From Avedoeria sp964651245 (GTDB lineage: Bacteria > Chloroflexota > Anaerolineae > Epilineales > Epilineaceae): a stretch of DNA of 64,000 nt. Position numbers and translations under genes: made by a program. The DNA lies in contig CAZYVI010000006.1 in NCBI GenBank assembly GCA_964651245.1, positions 124,001-188,000 on the forward strand. The letters run 5' to 3'. The notes beneath the pieces were generated by a model. It searched no databases. It was not told where the DNA came from and saw nothing but the letters and a program-made list of their open reading frames with translations. Numbering within the stretch: the first letter of the stretch is position 1; each line of letters opens with the position of its first letter. Shown in pieces: positions 8,577 through 16,036 of this stretch.

Positions 8577-9683
8577 ATGACCGCCGCCCACCTCGCCGCG
8601 GCTGCCGTGGCGGTGGGCGTGCCCTGGTCGTTCCTGCAGCTGGTGCGGCGGCTCGACCTCTACGCCGCGCCCGGCCGGTCGGCCGTCGTGGCGGGCGTGG
8701 CGTGGGGCGCGGCGGCGTACGCCCTGGCCCTGGCGGCGAATGCCGCCGCCCTGGCGCTGCTACCGGTGGCGATCGTCGCCGGGGCCGTGGCGCCGGTGGT
8801 CGAGGAGCTGGCCAAGGCCGCCATCGTCGTCGAGCGCGAGCGACGGCCCGACTTCACCTACTTCGTCGACGGCGCCGTGCTGGGGTTCGCCACCGGCACC
8901 GGCTTCGCCATGGTCGAGAACCTGGCCTACCTGGCCGGGTCGCCGGCCGGCGTCGGCTTCGGGCTGAGCGTGAACCGGGCGTTCTCGACGTCGCTCATGC
9001 ACGGCACCGCGTGCGCCCTGGTCGGCGTCGCGATCGGCCGCTGGCGCTTCGGCGATCGCGGTCGGGCCGGCGCGCTGGGCATCGGGTTGGCGGGGGCGAT
9101 GCTGCTGCACGCGGCGTTCAACCGCTGGGTGAGTGGCGGCGAGCCGCGGCAGGTGGTGCTGGGCGCGATCGCGATCGGCGTGGGCGGCGTCGCCGCGCTG
9201 GCGGCGCTCATCGCCCACGGCCTGCGCGACGAGCGCCGGCAGCTCCGGGCGACGCTGGCCGACGAGGCGCGGGTGACGGCCGCGGAGTCGCGCGCCGTCC
9301 AGGCGCGGCGGCACGCCGAAGCGCTGCTGGCGCCGGTGCGCGCCCGCTTCGGCGCGGCCCGGGCGGCCGAGGTCGCCGAGCTGCTGCGATGGCAGGCGCG
9401 GCTCGGGTTGACGCGGCGGGCGGCGTCCGCCGCCCCCGACGGGCCGCAGCGGGCGGCGCTCGCGGCGCAGCTCGACGCGCTGCGGCGCGACGTGGCGGCG
9501 CGGCAGCAGGCGCTGGGCGTCTACGTGATGGCCTACCTGCGATCGGTCTGGCCCGACGCGGACGACACCCTCTGGCTGCGGCTCGACGCGGCGGTTGCCG
9601 GCCCCGTCGGCGCGGCCGATAATCTCTGGGACGCGCTGCAGTCGCGCGCGCCGGACGGCGGGCCGCATCGGGGTTCCGGCTAG
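8577..9683 (+). CDS. PrsW-family intramembrane metalloprotease
   Basis: Predicted polytopic membrane protease related to Bacillus PrsW, which cuts the anti-sigma factor RsiW at site 1. It has 368 residues. The motifs are VEELAK (Glu76, Glu77, Lys80), DGAVLGFATGTGFAMVEN with Glu114 and Asn115, a His at 142 (MHGTAC), and LLHAAFNRW with His178. These are the conserved metal- or active-site positions of the family. The last ~150 residues lie beyond the membrane domain and are a cytoplasmic, Arg/Ala-rich helical extension. An ECF sigma factor gene lies 2 kb away but no obvious anti-sigma factor is seen, so the substrate is unknown. Confidence 0.87.
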   Translation: MTAAHLAAAAVAVGVPWSFLQLVRRLDLYAAPGRSAVVAGVAWGAAAYALALAANAAALALLPVAIVAGAVAPVVEELAKAAIVVERERRPDFTYFVDGAVLGFATGTGFAMVENLAYLAGSPAGVGFGLSVNRAFSTSLMHGTACALVGVAIGRWRFGDRGRAGALGIGLAGAMLLHAAFNRWVSGGEPRQVVLGAIAIGVGGVAALAALIAHGLRDERRQLRATLADEARVTAAESRAVQARRHAEALLAPVRARFGAARAAEVAELLRWQARLGLTRRAASAAPDGPQRAALAAQLDALRRDVAARQQALGVYVMAYLRSVWPDADDTLWLRLDAAVAGPVGAADNLWDALQSRAPDGGPHRGSG

Positions 9684-9724
9684 CGCGGTCCGCGCGGCCG
9701 CAGCGCGGCGGACGGGGAGGGCCG

Positions 9725-10504
9725 ATGGGCCGGACGATCTCGATCCACTCCTACCGTGGCGGCACGGGCAAGACGAACCTGACCGCCAACCTGGCCGCGC
9801 TGGCGGTGCAGGCGGGCCGCCGCGTCGCCGTCGTCGACAGCGACATCCAGTCCCCGGGGCTGCACGTGCCGTTCGGCTGGTCGTCGACGGGCGCCGGGCC
9901 GACCCTCAACGACTACCTCTGGGGCGACTGCGCCGCGGCCGAGGCGGCGTACCCGGTGGCCGAAGACGTCGTCGGTCCGGGGCTGTTCCTGGTGCCCGGC
10001 GACCTCAGCACGGCCGCGATCACCCGCGTGCTGCGCACGGGGTTCGACGTCGGCCGCCTCAACGACGGCTTCCGATCGCTCGTCGACGAGCTCCGGCTCG
10101 ACGCCCTCGTCATCGACACCCACCCGGGGCTGAACCCCGAGACGCTGCTGTCGCTGGCGATCAGCGACCGCGTGCTCGTCATCCTGCGGCCCGATCAGCA
10201 GGACTACCAGGGCACGAGCGTCACCGTCGAGGTCGCGCGGCGGCTCGAGGTGCCGCGGCTGGCGCTGCTGGTCAACAAGGTCCCCGACGGCACGGACCAC
10301 GCCGCGCTGGCCGCCGAGATCGAGGCCGCCTTCAGCTGCCCGATCGCGGCCGTGCTGCCGCACAACGACGCGCTGATGCGGCTCTCGAGCGCCGAGCTCT
10401 TCGTCGTCCGCCACCCGACGGATCCGCTCACCGCCCGGCTGCGCGACGTCGCCGCCGTTTGGATGGCGCCCGGCGACGGGCGCGCCGGACCGGCCGGTCC
10501 ATGA
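9725..10504 (+). CDS. MinD/ParA-like P-loop ATPase
   Basis: 259 residues. Deviant Walker A RGGTGKTN at residues 11-18, where most MinD/ParA proteins read KGGxGKT; the signature lysine position is Tyr-Arg here, while the second lysine (Lys16) is kept. Then VAVVDSDIQSPGLH, the Walker A' strand with Asp, and DALVIDTHPGL, Walker B. A TCATP-like guanine/adenine loop region follows (LALLVNKVPD). Such ATPases dimerise on ATP and place other complexes on membrane or DNA. A GGGGAGG Shine-Dalgarno precedes the ATG. It heads a tight four-gene cassette with a zinc ribbon, a winged helix and a cyclic-nucleotide-binding protein. The usual MinC/MinE or ParB partners are absent, so a septum or chromosome role is not indicated. 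Confidence 0.85.
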   Translation: MGRTISIHSYRGGTGKTNLTANLAALAVQAGRRVAVVDSDIQSPGLHVPFGWSSTGAGPTLNDYLWGDCAAAEAAYPVAEDVVGPGLFLVPGDLSTAAITRVLRTGFDVGRLNDGFRSLVDELRLDALVIDTHPGLNPETLLSLAISDRVLVILRPDQQDYQGTSVTVEVARRLEVPRLALLVNKVPDGTDHAALAAEIEAAFSCPIAAVLPHNDALMRLSSAELFVVRHPTDPLTARLRDVAAVWMAPGDGRAGPAGP

Positions 10505-10713
10505 GGTGCCACCGCTGCAAGGGCGAGCCGATTGGGATCTGCCCGTTCTGCGGCCGCCTGGTGTGCGAAGGCTGCGCCCGGCCGCACGTCTACGTCCTCA
10601 CCGTCTACGTCGGCGAGGCGCAGACGCCGAAGGCGATCGCGGTCTCCAACGCCCTGTGGTGCCAGACGTGCCGGCCCCACCCGGCGCCGATCCCGATGCC
10701 CGAGCTCTACTGA
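10501..10713 (+). CDS. Small zinc-ribbon protein
   Basis: 70 residues with four CxxC or CxxC-like pairs: CHRC at the start, CPFC near residue 15, CEGC near 25 and CQTC near 57. These could bind two zinc ions. There is no transmembrane segment. Its ATG overlaps the stop of the MinD-like gene by 4 nt (ATGA), so the two are translationally coupled. Function unknown; such ribbons often act as adaptors in protein or nucleic acid complexes. Confidence 0.8.
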   Translation: MRCHRCKGEPIGICPFCGRLVCEGCARPHVYVLTVYVGEAQTPKAIAVSNALWCQTCRPHPAPIPMPELY

Positions 10714-10724
10714 CGGACCGCGCC

Positions 10725-11063
10725 ATGGACGACCTCTTCGCCCGCCTCCAAGCCGCCATGGACGACGTCGAGGCGGCGCCCGAGGGCGGCCTCGACCCGG
10801 CGGCCCTGCTCGAGCTGCCCCACGACGTGCGCCGGCTGCTTCAGGCGATCGCCCGGCGCGCCGACGCGACGGCCGCCGAGCTGGCCGCCGACCTGGACCT
10901 CGACGCGACGGCGGTGACGACGCTGCTCGAGACGCTCGTCGCCAAAGGGCTCGTCGCGAGCCGCGGCGCGGACGCCGGCTACCGCGTGGCCTTCGGCCCG
11001 CGTCCGACGCGGCCGCTGCCGTTGGACCTCTGGGCGCTGCTCGACGACCGGACGCATGGCTGA
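10725..11063 (+). CDS. Small winged-helix-like protein
   Basis: 112 residues. The middle part, LPHDVRRLLQAIARRADATAA to SRGADAGYRVAF, reads as a MarR/ArsR-type winged helix: helix, helix, ELAADLDLDATAVTTLLETL as the recognition element, then a wing (KGLVASRGADAGYRVAFG). The N-terminal 35 residues are acidic and the C-terminus is Pro-rich. It may be a DNA-binding regulator or a protein-interaction winged helix. It starts 11 nt after the zinc-ribbon gene and its stop overlaps the next gene by 8 nt, so it belongs to the same cassette. Confidence 0.7.
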   Translation: MDDLFARLQAAMDDVEAAPEGGLDPAALLELPHDVRRLLQAIARRADATAAELAADLDLDATAVTTLLETLVAKGLVASRGADAGYRVAFGPRPTRPLPLDLWALLDDRTHG

Positions 11064-11748
11064 CGGGGAAGTCGGCGCGGCGCAGGCGCGGGCGGCGCTG
11101 GGTGTGCCAGAGGCGGCGTGGGGCCGGCTGACGCTGGCAGCCGGCGAGGTGCTGTTCGAGGCCGGCGAGCCCGCCGACGCGTTCTACGTGGTCGACGACG
11201 GCGCCGTCGAAGCCTACCTGACGGACGGCGAGGGACGGCGGGTGGCGCTCGAGCGGCTGGGGCCGGGCGCCTCGTTCGGCGAGCTGGCGCTGCTCGACGG
11301 CGAGGACCGCACCGCGTCCGTGGCCGCCCTCGAGCCGACGGTGCTGGCGGTGCTGCGGCGCGACGACTTCACCGCCGCCCTCGCGCGGTCGCCCGCGCTT
11401 GCGGCCGGGCTGCTGCGCCGGACCGGCCAGCGGCTGCGGCGCAACCTGCGGCACATCGACCACCTCATCGCCTGGGCCGAGCTGGCCGCTGACGGACGCT
11501 ACGACGCGGCATCGGCCGCGCTGCGCGCCGTCGCGGTCGACGCCGCCGACGACACCGCCCGCTTCGTCCGCTCCTTCGCAGCGATGCTCGAGGCCGTGCA
11601 GGCGCGCGAGCGCGCCCTCTCCGCCGCGCTGGACGCGCTGCGGATCGAGATCGACGAGGGGCGTCGCGCGGCGAGCGTGGCCGAGGTCACCGAGAGCGCG
11701 TTCTTTCGCGAGCTGCTCGACACGGCGCGCCGGCTGCGCGCCGGCTAG
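11056..11748 (+). CDS. Cyclic nucleotide-binding domain protein
   Basis: 230 residues. Residues ~20-125 form a CRP-type cyclic-nucleotide-binding beta-roll. The phosphate-binding cassette is intact, FGELALLDGEDRTASV, with Glu76 and Arg85 in the positions that contact the ribose and phosphate of cAMP or cGMP. The C-terminal ~100 residues are helical with a heptad-like pattern and no recognisable helix-turn-helix, so this is not a CRP-type transcription factor. It overlaps the winged-helix gene by 8 nt and ends 4 nt into the convergent sigma factor gene. A predicted nucleotide cyclase is encoded 0.7 kb away (12464-15850), a natural partner by inference. Confidence 0.85.
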   Translation: MADGEVGAAQARAALGVPEAAWGRLTLAAGEVLFEAGEPADAFYVVDDGAVEAYLTDGEGRRVALERLGPGASFGELALLDGEDRTASVAALEPTVLAVLRRDDFTAALARSPALAAGLLRRTGQRLRRNLRHIDHLIAWAELAADGRYDAASAALRAVAVDAADDTARFVRSFAAMLEAVQARERALSAALDALRIEIDEGRRAASVAEVTESAFFRELLDTARRLRAG

Positions 11749-12302
11749 GCGCCGTCGGTCCCCTCGCCCAACAGGGCGGCCAGCTCGTGGCGCGCCCGCG
11801 ACAACCGGCTCTTCACGGTGCCGATCGGCAGCCCGGTGACGGTGCCGATCTCGTCGTACGAGAGCTCGAGGCTGTGGCGTAGCACGACGATGCGCCGCGC
11901 CTCGGGAGCCAGGCGGTCGACCGCCCGCCACACCCGCGCCCGGAGGTCGGCGGCCTCGGCCAACGCATCGGGCCCGGGGTCGACGGCCGCGACGTCGGCC
12001 GCGTCGTCGTCGCCGCCTTGGCCGGCGGCGCGCCGCGCGTCGCGCCAGCGGTTGTAGCAGAGGTTGACGGTGATCCGCGCCAGCCACGGGTAGAACGGCC
12101 GCTGCGGGTCGAAGGCCGCTAGGCGCTCCCAGGCCCGGACGAACCCGTCCTGCACCGCCTCCTCGGCCGCGCCGTCGTCCCCGGCGACGCGGCGCAGCGC
12201 CAGGAACAACCGCCGCTGATGGCGCTCGACGAGGACTGCGAACGCCGCGGTGTCCCCCGCCAGCGTTCGGGCGACGAGCTCGGCGTCGATGTCGGCATCC
12301 AT
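11745..12302 (-). CDS. ECF-type RNA polymerase sigma factor
   Basis: 185-residue extracytoplasmic-function sigma factor. Region 2 spans roughly residues 10-80, with DGFVRAWERL and FYPWLARITVNLCYNRWRD. Region 4 spans roughly 120-175: LAPEARRIVVLRHSLELSYDEIG, then GTVKSRLSRARHEL, which binds the -35. A linker of about 35 acidic residues separates them. No anti-sigma gene lies next to it. Its 3' end overlaps the convergent cyclic-nucleotide-binding gene by 4 nt. The ATG at 12302-12300 has only a weak Shine-Dalgarno (GGGA). Related sigma factors often respond to membrane or redox stress; the PrsW-like protease 2 kb away could be linked, but this is speculative. Confidence 0.9.
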   Translation of the reverse strand: MDADIDAELVARTLAGDTAAFAVLVERHQRRLFLALRRVAGDDGAAEEAVQDGFVRAWERLAAFDPQRPFYPWLARITVNLCYNRWRDARRAAGQGGDDDAADVAAVDPGPDALAEAADLRARVWRAVDRLAPEARRIVVLRHSLELSYDEIGTVTGLPIGTVKSRLSRARHELAALLGEGTDGA

Positions 12303-12374
12303 GGTCGGTGGTCCCGTGGGCCCATGGCCAGGCGATCGGCGGCGGCACGGTCGGCAGCCGCAGCCTGGGGGCGG

Positions 12375-12380
12375 AGTATA
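12375..12380 (-). promoter_or_regulatory. -10 element for the ECF sigma factor gene
   Basis: TATACT on the minus strand 72 bp upstream of the ATG, with no good -35. The 161-bp gap 12303-12463 holds nothing else I recognise. Confidence 0.45.
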
Positions 12381-12463
12381 CAGGTGCCGGCAGAGGCGAG
12401 GCCAGCCCGCCCGCGCCGCGCGCCGCGGCGATTGCACGACGCCGCGCACCGGGCGCGACGCCG

Positions 12464-15400
12464 TCAGCCGCAGCCCAGCCGCAGGCCGACGCCGCTCGTG
12501 CGCCGCCGGTCGCTGGCGTACGCGCTCAGCCGCGCGTACGCCAGCGACGAGGGCGGCGGGTCGTACCACGATCCGCCGCGAACGATCCGCTGCAGGTCGG
12601 GCGGGCCGTCGGGATCCTCGCGGCCGTCGTCGGCACGGTAGGGGTATGGGAAGGCCGGCCGCTCGGGGTCGGTGCCCCAGGCGGTGCTCGTCCAACTGTA
12701 GACGTTGCCGGCCATGTCGGCCACGCCCTCGGGCGTGTCGCCGTCCGGGAAGAGCCCGCCGGGGACAACCTGCCGCAGGTGCGTGGCCATCGTGTTCGCC
12801 CGCCAGCGGTCGAACGTCACGCCGTAGGCATAGGGTCGGCCGGTCGGACCGCGCGCCGCCGCCTCGAACTCCGCCTCGGTGAGCAGCCGGAACGGCCGCC
12901 CGGTCTGGGCGCACAGCCAGGCGCAATAGGCGCGCGCCTCGTGCCAGCAGATGCCGATCACGGGCTGGGCCGGGTTGTGGAACCGCGCATCGTGCCAGAA
13001 CTGCGGCGCCGACTTGCGCTCGCCGGGGAAGGTGGCCGCCAGATGGTCGTCCAGCTCCTGGGGCGTCATCGCCAAGCGGCGCATGTAGCGCTCGTAGACC
13101 TCATCGCTCCAGCGACCCCGCGCGCGCTCGCGCGCCGGCAGCTCGGGATCGGCGCGGATCACCGCCAGCCAGTTGCGGACGTTGGCGTGGGCGGCCGCCT
13201 CGGTGCCGACGCCGGCCTGCCAGTCGCGTCCGGCGGCGGTGTCCCACCAGCGCGGGTCGTCGTAGCCGCCGCTGGCCATGAAGCAGGCCCACTCGGCGTT
13301 CGTGACCATCGTCCGCGCGATCCCGAACGGCGCCAGCCGCACGCCGTGCCGCGGCTGGTGGTCCGTCCAGACCTGGGCGTCGAAGTGGATCGGCGCGTCG
13401 TCGCCGAGCACTGCGCTTCCGCCCGGCAGCGCGATGATCGGGGGCAGCAGGAACGGGCCGAACGGGCCCTCGCCGCGCTCGAGCCGGGGATCGCCCAGCG
13501 CGCCCAGGGCGTGGCCGGCCGCCAGCCGGGCCCGCAGGTCGGCGCGACGGTCGGCGGTGCGCGCCACGAGCGCCGCGCGGAGGTCGGCCACGGTCGCCTC
13601 CGCCAACCGGGTCCGCACGTCGGCCTGGGCCGCGCAGCGCGCCGCCAAGGGCAGGTTGGCCGACCGGGCGGCGGCGACGACCGCCCCGGGATCGGCGGCC
13701 AGCACCGCGGCCATGACCGTCGTCTCTTCCCAACCGGTCGTCGGCAGCGGAGGCAGCGGGTCGGCGGCGGGCAGCGCCGCCACGACGTCGTCGAGGGCGG
13801 CGCCGGTCTCGCCGAGACGCCACGGCACCGCGAGCGGGGCGCGGTCCGGGCGCTCGGCGACGGCGCGGGCGGCGAAGTACTCCTGCAAGAGCTGGTGGGT
13901 GAACAGCACCTCGTCGGCGCCCGGATCCTCGTCGAGCCAGCCGAGGTCGACCGCCGCCCGCACGATGTCGGCGGCGCGCGGATGGGCGAGGGCCGCCAGG
14001 GCGTCGTCGTAGGCGATGCGCACCTGGCCGCCATCGGGGCGCGCCTGGCCGGCCTGCAGCGCCACCGCCAGCTCCGACACCGCGCGGACGAGCGCGCCGC
14101 GGTCGGGCAGGGCGCGGGCGTCCGGCCAGCTGCCGGCGGCGATGCGCCGCACGTCGCGCTCGGTCAGCAGCGTGTCCGGCTCCAGCAGCGCGTTGCCGAG
14201 CTCGACCTCGCGGCGCAGCGCCTGGCGCGCGAAGCCGGTGATCAGCGCGGCCGGGCTGGTGGCCCGCGTGCCCTCGTGCAGCGCCTGCTCGACGAGCAGG
14301 CGGGCCAGGAACGGCGCGCGCACGAGCGGCAGCTGGTCACGTTCGACCAGCTGCGCCCAGAGCTCGGCCGCCAGCGACGGCGCGTAGGCGTCGAGGAAGG
14401 CGCGCACCTGGGCGTCGCTCATCGGCTCGACGATCACCTGGGGCACCCGCAGCTCCGGCGTCGAGAGCGGCGCGCTGTAGTCGAGGCTGCGGCAGCTGAA
14501 CACCGCCCGCGCGCCGCTGTTCGCCGCCGCCAGCTCGGTCACGAACCGCTGCCAGCCGCGCACCAACCGGGCAAACGCCTCTGGCGAGCGATGCGGCACC
14601 TCGTTCAACCCGTCGAGCAGCAGCACGAGACGGCCCTCCGCCAGCAGCGTCGCGAACGGCGGCAGCGCCGGGAAGCGCCTCGCCCAGCGCTCGGCCAGCC
14701 AGGCGCCAGGGTCCGGCGGCGGTCGCAGCTCGATGCCGTCCGCCGCGTCCGCGGCGCGGTACTGGTTGAGGGGGACGAACCACGTGAGCGGCGCGCCGGC
14801 GCCGGCGTCGCCGGCGCGCAGCGCATCGATGGCGAGGTCGAGTTCGAGGCGCCGCAGCAGCGTGCTCTTGCCGCTGCCAGGCGGACCGAGCACGACCAGC
14901 GCCGGGTCGGGCACGGCCCGGATCAAGACGCCAAGGTCGTCGTAGCGCTCCGGCGCGGCCACCCACCGGTCGGTTGCCTGCTCGCCCTGGTCGACCCACA
15001 TCGACAGCGAGACGAAGCGGTTGTCGAGCTGGTAGCGCGGCTGGCTCCACTCCGCCAGCCGGGCCAATCGGTAGGCGGTGGCGTCGGCGGGCCGATGGGC
15101 GACGAGCGCGCGGACCTCGGCCGCGTCGAGCTGGGCCGTCTCGGCGCGGCCGCGCATCACCGCCAGGAGGTCGGCCAGCAGGGCCTCGATCGGCCGAGGA
15201 CCACCGCCGGCGCGCAGCCCGGCGCCGGCGTGGGGGTCGACGATGACGATCCGCTCGCGGGTCGACAGCGGACCGGCGGTCCGCAGCGGTGTCACGACGT
15301 CGGGGACGCCGTCGGCCACGACTTGGAAGGCGCTCACCGGCTCGCGCAGATCCTTAAGGCGATGCGCGCCCAGCGGCCGCAAGGCCACGCCGGAGCGCAG

Positions 15401-15850
15401 CCGGTCCGCCAGCGCCACCACGGCGTCGGCCGTGGCCAGCACCTGACCGCCATGCCCCGCCGCCATCAGCCGGGCGATGCGGTTGAGCCGCGGCGACCGG
15501 TAGTCGTCGCCCTGCGGCGCGATCGGCACGACGTCGATCGCCATCCGCACCCGCAGCGGCCCGGGCAGGCCGGGGATGTCGTCCCAACCGGCCGCCGCCA
15601 GGGCGCGCTGCGCGTCGACGGCGGCGGCCAGCGCCGCCTGGGGCTGGGAGAACGCGATCTGGAACGCATCGCCGATCGTCTTGAACACCGTCCCGCCGGC
15701 CGCCTCGACCGCCGCCGCGATGCAGCCGTCGTGGCGCTCGACCGCCCGCGCCATGGCGGTCGGCGCCGCCTCGAAGCCGCGCGTGTAGCCCTCGATGTCC
15801 GTGAACAGGAAGGCGACGATGCCCGAAGGCAGCACCGGGGGGTGGGTCAT
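12464..15850 (-). CDS. Class III nucleotide cyclase - NACHT NTPase - FGE/sulfatase-modifying-like fusion
   Basis: 1128-residue three-part protein. Residues ~8-185 are a class III cyclase domain: metal Asp18 (FLFTDIEGYT) and Asp61 (KTIGDAFQIAF), transition-state Asn123 and Arg127 (RLNRIARLM), and Lys57 with Asp116 at the purine-selecting positions, which suggests ATP as substrate. Residues ~310-700 are a NACHT-type NTPase: Walker A GPPGSGKST (322-330), Walker B LVLLLDGLNE, and a helical region ending in HQLLQEYFAAR. The last ~330 residues are an FGE/C-type-lectin-like fold (NAEWACFMASGGY, LLTEAEFEAAARG, DMAGNVYSWTS, RIVRGGSWYDP), but the catalytic cysteine pair of true formylglycine-generating enzymes is missing. 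No signal peptide. ATG 15850 was chosen because a -10 lies 8 nt before it; an in-frame ATG 15 codons upstream is less likely. Confidence 0.88.
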   Translation of the reverse strand: MTHPPVLPSGIVAFLFTDIEGYTRGFEAAPTAMARAVERHDGCIAAAVEAAGGTVFKTIGDAFQIAFSQPQAALAAAVDAQRALAAAGWDDIPGLPGPLRVRMAIDVVPIAPQGDDYRSPRLNRIARLMAAGHGGQVLATADAVVALADRLRSGVALRPLGAHRLKDLREPVSAFQVVADGVPDVVTPLRTAGPLSTRERIVIVDPHAGAGLRAGGGPRPIEALLADLLAVMRGRAETAQLDAAEVRALVAHRPADATAYRLARLAEWSQPRYQLDNRFVSLSMWVDQGEQATDRWVAAPERYDDLGVLIRAVPDPALVVLGPPGSGKSTLLRRLELDLAIDALRAGDAGAGAPLTWFVPLNQYRAADAADGIELRPPPDPGAWLAERWARRFPALPPFATLLAEGRLVLLLDGLNEVPHRSPEAFARLVRGWQRFVTELAAANSGARAVFSCRSLDYSAPLSTPELRVPQVIVEPMSDAQVRAFLDAYAPSLAAELWAQLVERDQLPLVRAPFLARLLVEQALHEGTRATSPAALITGFARQALRREVELGNALLEPDTLLTERDVRRIAAGSWPDARALPDRGALVRAVSELAVALQAGQARPDGGQVRIAYDDALAALAHPRAADIVRAAVDLGWLDEDPGADEVLFTHQLLQEYFAARAVAERPDRAPLAVPWRLGETGAALDDVVAALPAADPLPPLPTTGWEETTVMAAVLAADPGAVVAAARSANLPLAARCAAQADVRTRLAEATVADLRAALVARTADRRADLRARLAAGHALGALGDPRLERGEGPFGPFLLPPIIALPGGSAVLGDDAPIHFDAQVWTDHQPRHGVRLAPFGIARTMVTNAEWACFMASGGYDDPRWWDTAAGRDWQAGVGTEAAAHANVRNWLAVIRADPELPARERARGRWSDEVYERYMRRLAMTPQELDDHLAATFPGERKSAPQFWHDARFHNPAQPVIGICWHEARAYCAWLCAQTGRPFRLLTEAEFEAAARGPTGRPYAYGVTFDRWRANTMATHLRQVVPGGLFPDGDTPEGVADMAGNVYSWTSTAWGTDPERPAFPYPYRADDGREDPDGPPDLQRIVRGGSWYDPPPSSLAYARLSAYASDRRRTSGVGLRLGCG
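12509..12548. repeat. 16-bp perfect inverted repeat inside the FGE-like C-terminus
   Basis: GTCGCTGGCGTACGCG (12509-12524) and its exact reverse complement (12533-12548) flank an 8-nt loop. It lies within the coding region, about 45 bp before the stop, in codons for the last strands of the FGE-like fold. It could form a strong mRNA hairpin or cruciform. Confidence 0.8.
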
Positions 15851-15858
15851 GGCCGCCC

Positions 15859-15864
15859 ACGATA
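15859..15864 (-). promoter_or_regulatory. -10 element before the cyclase-NACHT gene (probable leaderless start)
   Basis: TATCGT on the minus strand, then 8 nt, then the ATG at 15850, with no Shine-Dalgarno. Confidence 0.45.
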
Positions 15865-15941
15865 GCCGCGGCCGCGTCGGATCACCAGCGGGCATCGTCG
15901 GTGGCCGACGGCGTCGTGTCGGCGCGCCGACGCCAACGAGA

Positions 15942-15976
15942 CACCGGCCCGGCGCGCGATGCGCGCCGGGCCGGTG
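15942..15976 (-). terminator. Strong GC hairpin after the secreted-protein pair
   Basis: 16-bp perfect stem CACCGGCCCGGCGCGC (15942-15957) with its complement (15961-15976) and a 3-nt loop. It lies 60 bp past the stop of the gene at 16037 on the minus strand. No long U-tract follows on that strand, so it may be an imperfect intrinsic terminator or an mRNA-stabilising hairpin. Confidence 0.6.
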
Positions 15977-16036
15977 GCGTGGGTGCTGTTGCGCCCGACC
16001 GTGGGAGCTACCCCAAGGCCGCGCGGCCGCGAGCGG

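Noticed and set aside
9725..10504. MinD for septum placement or ParA for chromosome partition
   Set aside because: No MinC, MinE or ParB gene beside it, and the signature lysine position in Walker A is changed.
12464..13500. Calling the C-terminal domain an active formylglycine-generating enzyme
   Set aside because: The catalytic Cys pair expected after the RGGS motif is absent.
12464..15850. Calling a diversity-generating retroelement
   Set aside because: No reverse transcriptase and no template repeat seen in the window.
12308..15865. An 1185-codon open frame on the plus strand over the cyclase-NACHT gene
   Set aside because: Shadow frame; Arg/His/Gly-rich, no domains, while the minus strand carries clear catalytic motifs.
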